This document shows, in pieces, positions 24,606 through 32,726 of a stretch of DNA of 64,000 bases. A program made the translations under genes and the position numbers. The DNA is from Variovorax paradoxus. GTDB taxonomy: Bacteria; Pseudomonadota; Gammaproteobacteria; Burkholderiales; Burkholderiaceae_C. Numbering within the stretch: the first letter of the stretch is position 1; each line of letters starts with the position of its first letter. Location of the stretch: contig NZ_LR743507.1 of NCBI RefSeq assembly GCF_902712855.1, forward strand, positions 4,636,001 to 4,700,000. The letters are read 5' to 3'. The notes below the pieces were generated by a model, which did not search any database, had not been told where the DNA came from, and saw only the letters and a program-made list of their open reading frames with translations.

Positions 24606-26034
24606 GGGCGTTCCTTTCGTGGTGCTTGCGCCGTTGCTGTGCGGCGCGGATCGCCCGGTGCATCTCGATCTCGGACTTCAGCTTTTTCTCGGCCTCACTG
24701 GCTTGGTCCGGAGGCGGCGCATCGGGGGCAGGAGCCGGCGCAGGAGGATTCGGAGGCGGTGGAGCCGGCGGTTGCATGTTCGGGTCCCAGTCCTTGCGAT
24801 CCTTCAGCATGCCCAGCGGGTAATCCTGCTGCTGACCCCACAACGTGTCTCCGCCTGGTGTCGGAGCCAGGTTGAAGCGCTGGCGGCTTTCGTCCGGCAG
24901 CTTGATCTTTCCGCCGACCAGCTTGCTTTCAACCTCGGCGCGCTTGGATTCGTCCATGCGCAGCAGCGGCTCAAGGTCGAGCTCGACGCTCAGGGGTGTG
25001 GCGATCTTCAGGCCCTCGTTCAGCAGCGCTTCCATGTGCTCGATGTGCGTCTGCAGCGCGTCCTGGTAGTACATCTGGTTCACGCCGTCGACGCCCAGGC
25101 CTGATGGAATCGTGCCGATGCCCACCTTGAACGGCGGGATGCCGAAAGGCTGGCAGATCTGCTCGTCCGAATAGCGCATCTGCTCGACCATCTGGGAATC
25201 GATGCTCTTCATGGCGAACGGCGTGAACTTCATGTCCGCACCGATGATGGCCACACGGCCAGCATTCGAGCCTGTGAACTCGGTTTCCCAGTACTTCTTG
25301 ACGTCGGCCGCGTCTTCCTCAGTCATGCCGGCTGGCGCAGTCAAGATGCCGCCCGGCTGCGCGTTGTTCGCGAAGAACTCGGTCGCACTGCGCATGATCT
25401 TCATGTTCTTCAGCGCTGGCCAGTGCGCCGCCGCCAGGGGCGGAATGCCGATCAGGGGATGGTGCAGCGTCATGCACCGATCGTGGATGATCTCGCTCGC
25501 CGGCACGATCAGGCCGGCCGCCGGATAGTCTTCGGGGAGCGTGTTCAGCGGGTCCGTGTAGAGCTGGTAGAACACTTCACCACGGTCGGAAACCATGGGC
25601 TGCACGCGGCAGGAATCGAGGATGTAGAGGTCGACCACGACATTTCGGTCGTCACGGCGCTTGAGCGCATAGGTGTTGCCATGCGTCAGCTTGGAAATCA
25701 TCCAGTACTCGCGGAACTGCCCCTGCGTCTGGAACGCGTTCGGCTTCCGAAGGACGGGGTCATAAGACGAATTTGTGGTCGGCGCATAGACGCCTGACTC
25801 AAGCCGCCTCTGCAGTGTGAAAGGGAGCTTCCCGATGTCGGAGGCGATGCGGGAAATGCAGGCGTACAGCGTCGGATAGGTCAGCAGGTCGCCGCGCTTC
25901 TCTTCAATGTTGCGCTGCCATGCACCGCTGAAGGGCTCAAGAATCCGGCGCCAGCCGTCCCGGAAACCGCTGCCGACGTTGTGCAGCGCCTTCTGAGCGC
26001 CTTCGCGCGTGATGCTGAACCCGAGGATCTTCAT
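24598..26034 (-). CDS. Portal protein (HK97 type)
   Basis: The 478-residue protein has an N-terminal clip and wing region (LLTYPTLYACISRIASDIGKLP) typical of HK97 family portals. The core follows with IGIPPLAAAHW and FGIPPFKVGIG. The C-terminal ~80 residues are proline/alanine-rich. Portals form the dodecameric DNA gate of the capsid. It overlaps its upstream neighbour by 4 bp. Confidence 0.93.
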   Translation of the reverse strand: MKILGFSITREGAQKALHNVGSGFRDGWRRILEPFSGAWQRNIEEKRGDLLTYPTLYACISRIASDIGKLPFTLQRRLESGVYAPTTNSSYDPVLRKPNAFQTQGQFREYWMISKLTHGNTYALKRRDDRNVVVDLYILDSCRVQPMVSDRGEVFYQLYTDPLNTLPEDYPAAGLIVPASEIIHDRCMTLHHPLIGIPPLAAAHWPALKNMKIMRSATEFFANNAQPGGILTAPAGMTEEDAADVKKYWETEFTGSNAGRVAIIGADMKFTPFAMKSIDSQMVEQMRYSDEQICQPFGIPPFKVGIGTIPSGLGVDGVNQMYYQDALQTHIEHMEALLNEGLKIATPLSVELDLEPLLRMDESKRAEVESKLVGGKIKLPDESRQRFNLAPTPGGDTLWGQQQDYPLGMLKDRKDWDPNMQPPAPPPPNPPAPAPAPDAPPPDQASEAEKKLKSEIEMHRAIRAAQQRRKHHERNAHV

Positions 26035-26342
26035 GCTGACTCGCGCAGGGCCGCACGCACCTTGTCGGCGCCGGCCATGTGGTGAACCTTCACGCCGCGA
26101 TCTTTCGCCAGGGCGTGCAACTGCTCGCGGTCCATGGCATCGAGGCCGTCACCATCCGTCGTCTCTGCCTCGACTTCGGGAGGCGTGGCCGCCTGAGCCA
26201 CCATCGGGCGCGTCACCATCGGCTGTGCGGACATGTCGCGGGTCTGGTAGGTGCCAAAGCCTGCCTTGCCGAGCAATTCCGCCTGGCGCTTCGCCATGAT
26301 CCGGGTGTGCCCGTTCTTGAAAGTGAAATCCACTCTGTCCAT
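26031..26342 (-). CDS. Small head protein with SAP/Rho_N-like C-terminal helix pair
   Basis: The 103-residue protein starts MDRVDFTFKNGHTRIMAKRQ. It ends in LDAMDREQLHALAKDRGVKV-HHMAGADKVRAAL, a pattern like the HeH/SAP/Rho_N helix-extended-helix fold. It lies between capsid and portal genes. The function is unknown; nucleic acid contact or connector assembly is possible. Confidence 0.65.
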   Translation of the reverse strand: MDRVDFTFKNGHTRIMAKRQAELLGKAGFGTYQTRDMSAQPMVTRPMVAQAATPPEVEAETTDGDGLDAMDREQLHALAKDRGVKVHHMAGADKVRAALRESA

Positions 26343-26358
26343 TTCGTCTCCTTGAACA

Positions 26359-26386
26359 GAAAGGGGCCCACATCGGGGCCCCTTTC
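26359..26386 (-). terminator. Strong hairpin downstream of the capsid gene
   Basis: GAAAGGGGCCC and GGGCCCCTTTC form an 11-bp perfect stem with a 6-nt loop. It ends the capsid message or protects its 3' end. The T-run is short, so readthrough into the portal genes is expected. Confidence 0.72.
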
Positions 26387-26402
26387 AATCAGCAGCGATC
26401 GA

Positions 26403-27851
26403 TCAGCAGCTGGTGGGCATTCCGTCGATCCACTGGACAGCGCCAGCGCGACGCGGACCCCACCAGACGAAGCGCTCGGCTCGGAATGCGACGCTGTTGG
26501 TCTGCCACATCGACACAAGGTTGACGCTCGAAGCGGCCACGGCCGGGTTCGACGAGCCGGCCGGAGTGTCGGACATCTCGATCGAAGCCTGGTCGGTGGC
26601 ATCCAGTGTCACCGCGCCGTCGTCGGCCAGGAAGATTTCCGATTCATCGACGAGGATGAACGGAGCACCGCCGGAGCCGCCGTTGTTGGCCAGGTACTGC
26701 GACACGCGCACCGGCACGCCGTCGAGCGTGCCGCCCATCGGCGTCATGCCGGGGAAGGCGACGGTGCCCAGCGCTTCACGCGAGAGCGACAGCTGACGCG
26801 CGACCGCAGGCGTCGTGTAGTACGCCGGGCGTGCACCGAGGTAGGTCGAGTCCCACGGAGCCCACAGCAGCGCGATGGCGCAGCGGACCGATGCCGGATC
26901 GCTGTAGTCGATCGTGTTGCTGGCGACAGCCACCGGAGTGACGCCGTTCAGCAGACCGGCCGGCGAGACGTTGGCCACCGCGGCAAGATCCGGGTCGAAC
27001 AGGTCGGCGTCGATACGCGCGATCACCGTGTCGGCCAGCGAGTCGCGCACCAGTGCGGCGGCCGACGGGTCAGAAAAGCGAGCCAGTTCCTGCGTGATCA
27101 CCGCGATCGCAGCGATCTTGGTGAACGGGATCACCGTGGCGTTGAAGTCGAACTTCGTCACCGGCTTGGCTTTGCCTTGACCTACCCATGCAGCAGAGCC
27201 GCCGCTCGTCTGGCCGCCGATTCGCACGTTGAACGGCGTCGGTCGGAAGTTCGCCTGACCGATCAGCGTGCGGGGGCGCAGGTACTCGATGAAGTCGCCC
27301 ATGAACGTCTGCGCGTAGACCAGCGGAGCGGCCCAGGTGGCATTCGTCGTGTCACCGGCGGCGACGGTCGCCTTCGCGTGCAGCAGGCTTGCCAGGTCGG
27401 CACCTTCGGCTTGTGCCTTAAGGGTCTTGACGACGCTCTCGGTGTGGGGGAAGTGCTTCTCGGCCAGACGAGCAGCGAGCTCGTGATTGCCCTTGGCCTT
27501 GGTCAGGCACATGGCGTAGCGCGCGAAAGCGATGCCAGGGTCGAGCTTCTCGACGGTCTTCAGTTGCAGGGGCACCAGCTCAGCTCCGCCGCGGGCGGGC
27601 TCGTTGGCCTGGCCGGGCACGATCAGCGCCTTGGCGCTGGCTTTGTCCAGTTCAGCCAGACGAGAGAGACGGGCGATGTCCGCGTCGAGGCGCTTGACCT
27701 CGGCTTCGGCTGTGTCGAACTGTTCGGCCTCAGCCGTGTCCATCGAACGGTTCTCGTCGACGGAACGCTGGCCGATTGTCTTGACCTCTTCGAACTTCGC
27801 GTCGCGGGTTGCCTTCAGATCGACGATCTGTTCAGCGAAAGTTTTTGCCAT
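26403..27851 (-). CDS. Major capsid protein (HK97 gp5-like)
   Basis: The 482-residue protein has an N-terminal charged coiled coil (residues ~1-85), the delta-domain scaffold normally cleaved by the protease. The HK97-fold body follows (DLASLLHAKATVAAGDTTNA..., IAVITQELARFSDPSAAALV). Hairpins flank the gene on both sides, consistent with separate control of this most abundant protein. AAGGAG precedes the ATG. Confidence 0.93.
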   Translation of the reverse strand: MAKTFAEQIVDLKATRDAKFEEVKTIGQRSVDENRSMDTAEAEQFDTAEAEVKRLDADIARLSRLAELDKASAKALIVPGQANEPARGGAELVPLQLKTVEKLDPGIAFARYAMCLTKAKGNHELAARLAEKHFPHTESVVKTLKAQAEGADLASLLHAKATVAAGDTTNATWAAPLVYAQTFMGDFIEYLRPRTLIGQANFRPTPFNVRIGGQTSGGSAAWVGQGKAKPVTKFDFNATVIPFTKIAAIAVITQELARFSDPSAAALVRDSLADTVIARIDADLFDPDLAAVANVSPAGLLNGVTPVAVASNTIDYSDPASVRCAIALLWAPWDSTYLGARPAYYTTPAVARQLSLSREALGTVAFPGMTPMGGTLDGVPVRVSQYLANNGGSGGAPFILVDESEIFLADDGAVTLDATDQASIEMSDTPAGSSNPAVAASSVNLVSMWQTNSVAFRAERFVWWGPRRAGAVQWIDGMPTSC

Positions 27852-27870
27852 GATGGCTCCTTGAAATGCA

Positions 27871-27891
27871 AAAGGCCGCTCACTAGCGGCC
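27871..27891 (-). terminator. Hairpin with TTTT upstream of the capsid gene
   Basis: GGCCGCT (27874-27880) and AGCGGCC (27885-27891) form the stem, followed by TTTT on the minus strand. It lies between the protease and the capsid ribosome-binding site. Confidence 0.72.
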
Positions 27892-27943
27892 CACGTTGGA
27901 GGAAGTGACTCAGCGAGCCCGCGTGCAACAGCGGGCCGGACGG

Positions 27944-28504
27944 TCAGCGGCGGATCAGAGGGATCGCGCCTTTCAGGTCGCGCGGCACTTCTGCGGCGCG
28001 GGTGATCAGTTGGACGCCACGGGTTGCTTCCCGGTGGCTGGCCATTGCTTTGATGGTCTGGATGGTGGCCGAGGCATTCGCCGGGATCGTCACCAGCGAC
28101 AGCTCGTAGATCTCGGTCTTCATGAAGCGGATGCCACCCTCGTCCATGAACGAGTACTCGAGCGCGCGGAAGCCAATCGACACCCCGCGCACAAGCTTGG
28201 CTTTCACCGACTGCCAGGCCATGTCGACCAAATCCTTGAGAGCGCCAGGCTCAGCGATCACCGGCAGGCTGGCCGTGAAGGGGATGCCGTTCTTCGTGGC
28301 CTTGCCGAAGGTCGCCATGCCGACGGGCTTGTCGTGCTGGTGCTGCCAGAGCAAAGGGATTTCCTTCGCAAAGGTCGCACCCATGGGGTCAACGACGTCG
28401 CCGACACGGTCCGTCTCGGGCGTCGTCGCCATACCGGAAATCGTCCGGCTGTCTTCGTCCAGCGCCTTCACTTCCAGAAGGCTGTATGCGCGATCGATTT
28501 TCAT
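27944..28504 (-). CDS. HK97-family prohead protease
   Basis: From the ATG at 28504 the product is 186 residues. MKIDRAYSLLEVKALDEDSR leads into the HK97 protease core: the His motif LLWQHQHDKPVG, and KLVRGVSIGFRAL with the catalytic-type Ser. It would cleave the capsid delta domain during head maturation. GGAGG precedes this ATG, and the start overlaps the stop of a small upstream gene (ATGA). A longer frame to 28582 is not supported. Confidence 0.9.
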   Translation of the reverse strand: MKIDRAYSLLEVKALDEDSRTISGMATTPETDRVGDVVDPMGATFAKEIPLLWQHQHDKPVGMATFGKATKNGIPFTASLPVIAEPGALKDLVDMAWQSVKAKLVRGVSIGFRALEYSFMDEGGIRFMKTEIYELSLVTIPANASATIQTIKAMASHREATRGVQLITRAAEVPRDLKGAIPLIRR

Positions 28505-28623
28505 TTGGCTTGCGCCTCCATTCGAGCTAGTCGGGCCTGCGCCCGTCTGCACATGCTGGTCATGCCTTTGCGGCACAGCCATTCGGTCAGCTTGCGCTGT
28601 CGGTCAATGCATTTGCAGGCCAT
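28501..28623 (-). CDS. Very small basic phage protein, 40 aa
   Basis: An ATG at 28623 opens a 40-residue frame (MACKCIDRQRKLTEWLCRK...) with four Cys and many Arg/Lys. It stops with TGA at 28503-28501, overlapping the protease ATG by 4 bp. It fills the space between terminase and protease exactly, which supports translation. The function is unknown. The cysteine spacing (C-x-C ... C ... C) might bind a metal. Confidence 0.5.
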   Translation of the reverse strand: MACKCIDRQRKLTEWLCRKGMTSMCRRAQARLARMEAQAK

Positions 28624-28626
28624 GTT

Positions 28627-30468
28627 TCAGCGCGCCGTCGCCAGCACGAGTTTTCGTGGCGCCGTGGCGATCGCGTTGGCTGCCCCGAAGGCCATAGCCA
28701 GCGCCACCGCGGCGTCGATCTTGTTGATAGACCGGGTCTTCGCCAGCCAGTGGTTGCCCCATTTGTCCTCTTCGATCACCGCGGACATCATTGCGGAGAT
28801 CAACACCGGGTTTTTCTTCAGCCGGACGCGGCCCTCGAGCAATGCGTCTTCCAAAAGGCGGAGCGACCCAGGCATCCACAGACCCTCAGGTTTCTCCTTC
28901 TTCGCTTCCGCCGCCTTCTTCATCGCCTCGGTCGGGAAGCCCTTCTTCGTGCCGCCCTGCGGGTGCTCGATGAACTCGAGGCTCAAACCCAATTCGGTGA
29001 CGTCCTCTTCAAATCGCTTGAAGGCGAATCGGTCATAGGCCACCATCTGCACGTTGTAGCGCGCTGCGTCCTCTGCCAACGACTGCGCAACGTGCCGATA
29101 GTTGATGTTCTCGCCGGCCGGCGCATGGATGAATCCCTGCGCCTTCCAGACCGTGTACGGGATCTTGTCCCTGAGCTCGCGCGCCTGGATGGTGTCGCCC
29201 GGCGTCCAGGCCTCGATCCATGCGTCAAAGGTCGGCTTCTTGTCTGCCGTAAAACCGGTCTGCACCACCGAAGCTTTGGCGGTGATGTCTCGATTCTGCG
29301 AAAGGTCCAGACCGACGAAGACCTTGGCCTTCGCGTGTTCGGCCAGATCGAAATCCACAAGGGCCGGTTCCAGCGTGGCCCGGGTCATCCAAGCCGTCTC
29401 CGCGTCCGTCCACACACAGAAGTGCAGCCGAAGGATGCCGTTCAACTGGCCGGGGATCGCCTTTGCCTGCGCCACAACATCGCGCAGATAGCTCTCCGTG
29501 ATCGTCACGCCCAGCAGCGGATTTGCCTTCGCCCAGCATGTCGGGTCCCTCAGCGGGTCGTCGCCGTCGTCCAGCGAGCAGACGTAGCTGAATGTCGTGT
29601 CGTCAATGACTTCGCCGACAAAGCAGGGATCATTCACCGCCTCCGTATGCCCTGCGGCCACCTTCACCGCGTGTTCATGCTCCTCCCAGGCAACCGAGTT
29701 CCGATCGCTGCCGCTGTTCGTGATCATGAACAGCAGCGGCTGCCGGCGGAACTTGAAGCCCCGTTCCAGCATTTCGATGCTTTTTCGGTCCGGCAGCTCG
29801 TGCACTTCGTCGGCCAGAACGAAATGCGGGCGCGGGCCAGATCCAGTCTTGCCCGTGTCACGCGACACCGGCCGGAAGAAGCTCGTAGCTCGGTGGTACG
29901 CGATGTTGTACTCTCGACCCTCGCCGCCCGAGAACTCGAGCCGCTTCTTCAGGCCGGCGGATGCCTTCACCATCTTGACCGCGTCGGCGAACAGAATGCC
30001 GGCCTGCTCCTTCTTGGCCGCTGCCGCGTAGACCTGGGCGCCAGCCTCGCTGTCTGCTGTAAGACCGTAGAGGCCGATGCCACCAGCAAGCGGGCTCTTG
30101 CCGTTGCCTTTGCCCTGCTCGATGAAAGCCCGGCGGAATCGCCTGGTGCCGTCGGCGCGCTTCCATCCGAACAGAGAACCGACGATGAATGCCTGACTCT
30201 GGTGCAGCTGGAAAGCCTTGCCTTCGAACTGCCCTTCCGACAGCTTCAGCACTCCCTCGAAGAATCGGAATGCCTTGGCCGCGGCCTCTTCGTCAAAGTA
30301 CAGCCCGCGGTCTTTGCCCTTCTCAAGATCCTGCAGATGCCGCTTGCAGGCGTTGCGAACGTGCGGGCCGGCAGCTACATCGCCAGCCACAACGGCCAGC
30401 GCATATGACCTAGTGCGGTCGACCGAAGAACTCGTTTGACGGGTCTTCGTCGTCTTCGTCGCCGCCAT
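28627..30468 (-). CDS. Terminase large subunit
   Basis: The 613-residue protein has a Walker A-like motif (EQGKGNGKSP, residues ~117-126), Walker B with catalytic Glu (HFVLADEVHEL, ~215-224), and the start of the nuclease domain (VFVGLDLSQNRD, ~383-394). This is the HK97-type DNA-packaging motor. It overlaps the small subunit gene by 59 bp. No better downstream start is apparent. Confidence 0.95.
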   Translation of the reverse strand: MAATKTTKTRQTSSSVDRTRSYALAVVAGDVAAGPHVRNACKRHLQDLEKGKDRGLYFDEEAAAKAFRFFEGVLKLSEGQFEGKAFQLHQSQAFIVGSLFGWKRADGTRRFRRAFIEQGKGNGKSPLAGGIGLYGLTADSEAGAQVYAAAAKKEQAGILFADAVKMVKASAGLKKRLEFSGGEGREYNIAYHRATSFFRPVSRDTGKTGSGPRPHFVLADEVHELPDRKSIEMLERGFKFRRQPLLFMITNSGSDRNSVAWEEHEHAVKVAAGHTEAVNDPCFVGEVIDDTTFSYVCSLDDGDDPLRDPTCWAKANPLLGVTITESYLRDVVAQAKAIPGQLNGILRLHFCVWTDAETAWMTRATLEPALVDFDLAEHAKAKVFVGLDLSQNRDITAKASVVQTGFTADKKPTFDAWIEAWTPGDTIQARELRDKIPYTVWKAQGFIHAPAGENINYRHVAQSLAEDAARYNVQMVAYDRFAFKRFEEDVTELGLSLEFIEHPQGGTKKGFPTEAMKKAAEAKKEKPEGLWMPGSLRLLEDALLEGRVRLKKNPVLISAMMSAVIEEDKWGNHWLAKTRSINKIDAAVALAMAFGAANAIATAPRKLVLATAR

Positions 30469-30799
30469 GATTCACCTTGCTGACGTCCACTGGCGTCGCG
30501 CCAAGCTTGGACATGATCGAGGCCAAGGCGCTAGATGCAGCCACCCCTAAATCGTCCTTTTCCATGCGTGCAACCCATGAGCACGCTAGGCGCACCAGCA
30601 CTCGATCCGAGCTTGTCAGCCACGGCATCTCAAATTGAATTTCAGCCCACGCCGCTTTTTGCTCCGACGTCATGGTTGCGTAGGGCTCACCCAGCGGGCG
30701 GGTCTGCTTCGGAGCGCTGCGCCCCTTGAATCGAGCAGCATTCTTCGAAGCTGCCCCGGACACCTCAGCCTTTGCCTTTGGTGTTCTCTGTCGTGGCAT
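30410..30799 (-). CDS. Terminase small subunit
   Basis: From the ATG at 30799 the product is 129 residues with a basic N-terminus (MPRQRTPKAKAEVSG...). A helical body follows (WAEIQFEMPWLTSSDRVLVRLACSW) and an acidic tail ends it. Size, order and helical pattern fit a P27-like small terminase that recognises phage DNA. Frames further upstream are not supported. Confidence 0.8.
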   Translation of the reverse strand: MPRQRTPKAKAEVSGAASKNAARFKGRSAPKQTRPLGEPYATMTSEQKAAWAEIQFEMPWLTSSDRVLVRLACSWVARMEKDDLGVAASSALASIMSKLGATPVDVSKVNHGGDEDDEDPSNEFFGRPH

Positions 30800-30973
30800 G
30801 TGACCTATATCCTGAATTGTGGATGTGAAAAGAAAGGTTGGCGCCCGGTCAGGAAGCCGGAGGGGTTCCCGATGGGCGACCTCCCCCGCCCCATTTTGGT
30901 GCGTTGCGACGATGCGACGTTGCAAACACACAACATGTCTCTTTTGCGTCACAGTGGTGCATGCAGATGCGGT

Positions 30974-31324
30974 TCATTCGCATTGAGCCCTTGAATCAAT
31001 GGCCGGCCATCCGTCTTCGCCGACTCGCACCCGGGCGCGGCCAGACTTCTCCCGCATCTGCTTGTCCGAGTCATGGTGCCGCTTGCACAGGGGTTGCCAG
31101 TTGGTCTGGTCCCACATCAGCGTCTGATCGCCTTCGTGCTTCACCTTGTGGTCGACCACAGTGGCCTGGGTCACCTTTCCTTCGGCTGTGCACATGACAC
31201 ACAGCACGTTCTCCGGCTTGGAGAGGAAGGCTTTGCGCTCCCTCTGCCATCTGCCGCCGTAACCGCGCTCTGCTGTCTTGCGCTTGTCTGCGCGCCAGCT
31301 GGGTTGGCGAGGCTGGGTAGTCAC
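30974..31324 (-). CDS. HNH endonuclease of the packaging module
   Basis: From GTG at 31324 the product is 116 residues. It contains CVMC, then VVDHKVKHEGDQTLMWDQ and LCKRHHDSDKQMRE, the HNH core with a zinc knuckle. HNH proteins next to terminase are needed for cos or pac cleavage in HK97-like phages. The GTG overlaps the stop of the upstream small gene by 4 bp (GTGA), which supports this start. Confidence 0.88.
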   Translation of the reverse strand: MTTQPRQPSWRADKRKTAERGYGGRWQRERKAFLSKPENVLCVMCTAEGKVTQATVVDHKVKHEGDQTLMWDQTNWQPLCKRHHDSDKQMREKSGRARVRVGEDGWPAIDSRAQCE

Positions 31325-31512
31325 GCTGACCCGGTAGGTGGCTTTGCCTGATGCATCGCCTTGCGAACCTGCTCGGCCGTAGCCACGTCTCCCACCGTGA
31401 AGTTCTGCACCACAGGCTCGGGCAGGCGAGCCCACAGCGCGCGCTGGCCGCAGAACACCACGAAGGTCAGCACCACGTTCAGGACGGACAGGACGATCAG
31501 GGCAATAAGCAT
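31321..31512 (-). CDS. Small single-pass membrane protein with tape-measure-like motif
   Basis: The 63-residue protein has one N-terminal membrane helix (LIALIVLSVLNVVLTFVVF), then a cytoplasmic tail containing NFTVGDVATAEQVRKAMHQA. The eight residues NFTVGDVA are identical to the C-terminus of this phage's tape measure protein. It lies upstream of the HNH gene and overlaps it by 4 bp. Its function is unknown. Confidence 0.68.
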   Translation of the reverse strand: MLIALIVLSVLNVVLTFVVFCGQRALWARLPEPVVQNFTVGDVATAEQVRKAMHQAKPPTGSA

Positions 31513-31772
31513 CAGCGCACCTGCTCACCAAACACTTCGTAGTGATCGACCCGCTGCGGCACTGTCTCGAACACTGTGAATTCGATGCATAGCTTCGCGC
31601 CAGGCACCAGCAGTGCAGCGGTATCTTCGTCCGGTGCTGCCAGCGTTAACGCGCCAACAGGGACAAGGCCGGTGGGAAGGTCAGATCTGACAATTCTCAG
31701 GACATTGGCTGTCTTATTCCCGCTGGAATCAACGGTCACCGAATCGACCACATAGACGGGGATGTGTGGCAT
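31512..31772 (-). CDS. Small hypothetical protein, 86 aa
   Basis: From the ATG at 31772 (GAGGTG upstream) the product is a beta-rich soluble protein, MPHIPVYVVDSVTVDSSGNK. It ends one base into the next gene's start. No family is recognised. It follows a terminator-like hairpin and leads the packaging operon. Confidence 0.6.
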   Translation of the reverse strand: MPHIPVYVVDSVTVDSSGNKTANVLRIVRSDLPTGLVPVGALTLAAPDEDTAALLVPGAKLCIEFTVFETVPQRVDHYEVFGEQVR

Positions 31773-31794
31773 TTGGCACCTCAGAAATAAGAAA

Positions 31795-31811
31795 GCCCGC
31801 ACGAGGCGGGC
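31795..31811 (-). terminator. Hairpin downstream of the phage tRNA genes
   Basis: GCCCGC and GCGGGC with a 5-nt loop form a short stem, followed by TTTCTT on the minus strand. It may end tRNA transcripts or attenuate the following genes. Confidence 0.65.
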
Positions 31812-31845
31812 AAGGATCAAGCGCGAACCTGATCGAGGAGACAAC

Positions 31846-31931
31846 TGGCGGAAGCTGAAGGAATCGAACCATGCGCCATCCCTGACGCCCACGGTTTTCA
31901 AGACCGCTTTGTGCCCTGCACGGCAGCTTCC
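31846..31931 (-). tRNA. tRNA-Ser(UGA)-like gene, possibly degenerate
   Basis: The 86-nt sequence has a perfect 7-bp acceptor stem (GGAAGCT/AGCTTCC), an encoded CCA and a good anticodon arm with loop CTTGAAA (anticodon UGA). It also has a serine-like long variable arm and a GGTTCGATTCC T-loop. The T stem pairs at only about three of five positions and the D arm is short. It could be a specialised phage tRNA, a decaying gene or a processed decoy. Confidence 0.6.
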
Positions 31932-31937
31932 ATTTGA

Positions 31938-32027
31938 TGGCGGATGGTCGAGGGTTCGAACCTCGGCGGCCATTGCTGGCCGGCTACGGCTTAGCAAGCC
32001 GACCCGTTGCCACTCCGGCAACCATCC
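31938..32027 (-). tRNA. tRNA-Ser(GCU)
   Basis: The 90-nt sequence folds as a serine tRNA: a 7-bp acceptor (GGATGGT/ACCATCC), a D arm with GCCGGAGTGGC, an anticodon loop containing GCT, a long variable arm, a perfect T stem (CGAGG/CCTCG) and an encoded CCA. It lies 6 bp upstream of the second serine tRNA-like gene and inside the prophage. Confidence 0.88.
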
Positions 32028-32140
32028 AGAAACAGAAAAGCCGCCGAGGCTTGCACCTAGACGGCTTGGGAAATTCTGGAGGCACCACTGCCCCACGCGC
32101 AGGACTATCGCAAAACGCAATAGCTGTGTCAACTACTATT

Positions 32141-32545
32141 TCACATCACGCCAGCCGCTAGCAATCGTTTGGTGAGCATGTTGCGAGCCTCCATCAGCAC
32201 AATGCCGCGCTCCTCGGGGTCACGAGGCAGGCGCGGGCTCATCCATACCTTGTGCCCGGTGTAGCAGTTGCGAGCAATGCAGTAGATCGCCGCACGGTAT
32301 GGCTCGGGCATGCCTCCTTGCCCACGGCTGTCTCCGCTCACATGGAAGTCGACTGCGGCCATCGCAATTCCCTCCATCTGGCGATCGAGCACATCGCCGG
32401 CCGAATCCCACCCGCTGCGGCATTGGGCGTCACGGAAGGTCGGGTCTTCCAGGCGGTCGACGCCGTTCACCGGTTTTCCCTTCATCCAGTGATGCCAGCG
32501 GCTGAGGAGGTCGTCAAGAATCGCGGCGGAGTCGTTGTGCATCAT
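32141..32545 (-). CDS. Unknown protein upstream of the tRNAs, possible late regulator
   Basis: The 134-residue protein (start ATG 32545, GAAGGAAG upstream) is helical with LDDLLSRWHHWMKGKPVNGV near the start and YRAAIYCIARNCYTGHKVW later. A basic end follows (EARNMLTKRLLAAGV). Its place between the early genes and the late structural operon is that of lambda Q-like regulators. The sequence shows no clear Q or sigma motif, so the role is only inferred. Confidence 0.6.
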   Translation of the reverse strand: MMHNDSAAILDDLLSRWHHWMKGKPVNGVDRLEDPTFRDAQCRSGWDSAGDVLDRQMEGIAMAAVDFHVSGDSRGQGGMPEPYRAAIYCIARNCYTGHKVWMSPRLPRDPEERGIVLMEARNMLTKRLLAAGVM

Positions 32546-32726
32546 GGCTTCCTTCCTGTGCGTAAAAGTCCACCACCGCAATAGGCTGCACGGTGGCGGA
32601 GGTGTGGTCGCGGTTGGCGACGATCGCGGCAGCGAGCACCGGCACGTACACGCCAGTGCCCGACGGACGCTTGCCCCATCCGTGGTCGAATAATTGGCGT
32701 ACTGCGACGTACCCGTCGACGGTCAT
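32514..32726 (-). CDS. Small hypothetical protein, 70 aa
   Basis: From the ATG at 32726 the product (MTVDGYVAVRQLFDHGWGKR) is soluble and ends in a basic tail. It overlaps the next gene start by 32 bp and the upstream stop by 4 bp (ATGA), consistent with coupled translation. No family is recognised. Confidence 0.55.
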   Translation of the reverse strand: MTVDGYVAVRQLFDHGWGKRPSGTGVYVPVLAAAIVANRDHTSATVQPIAVVDFYAQEGSHDAQRLRRDS

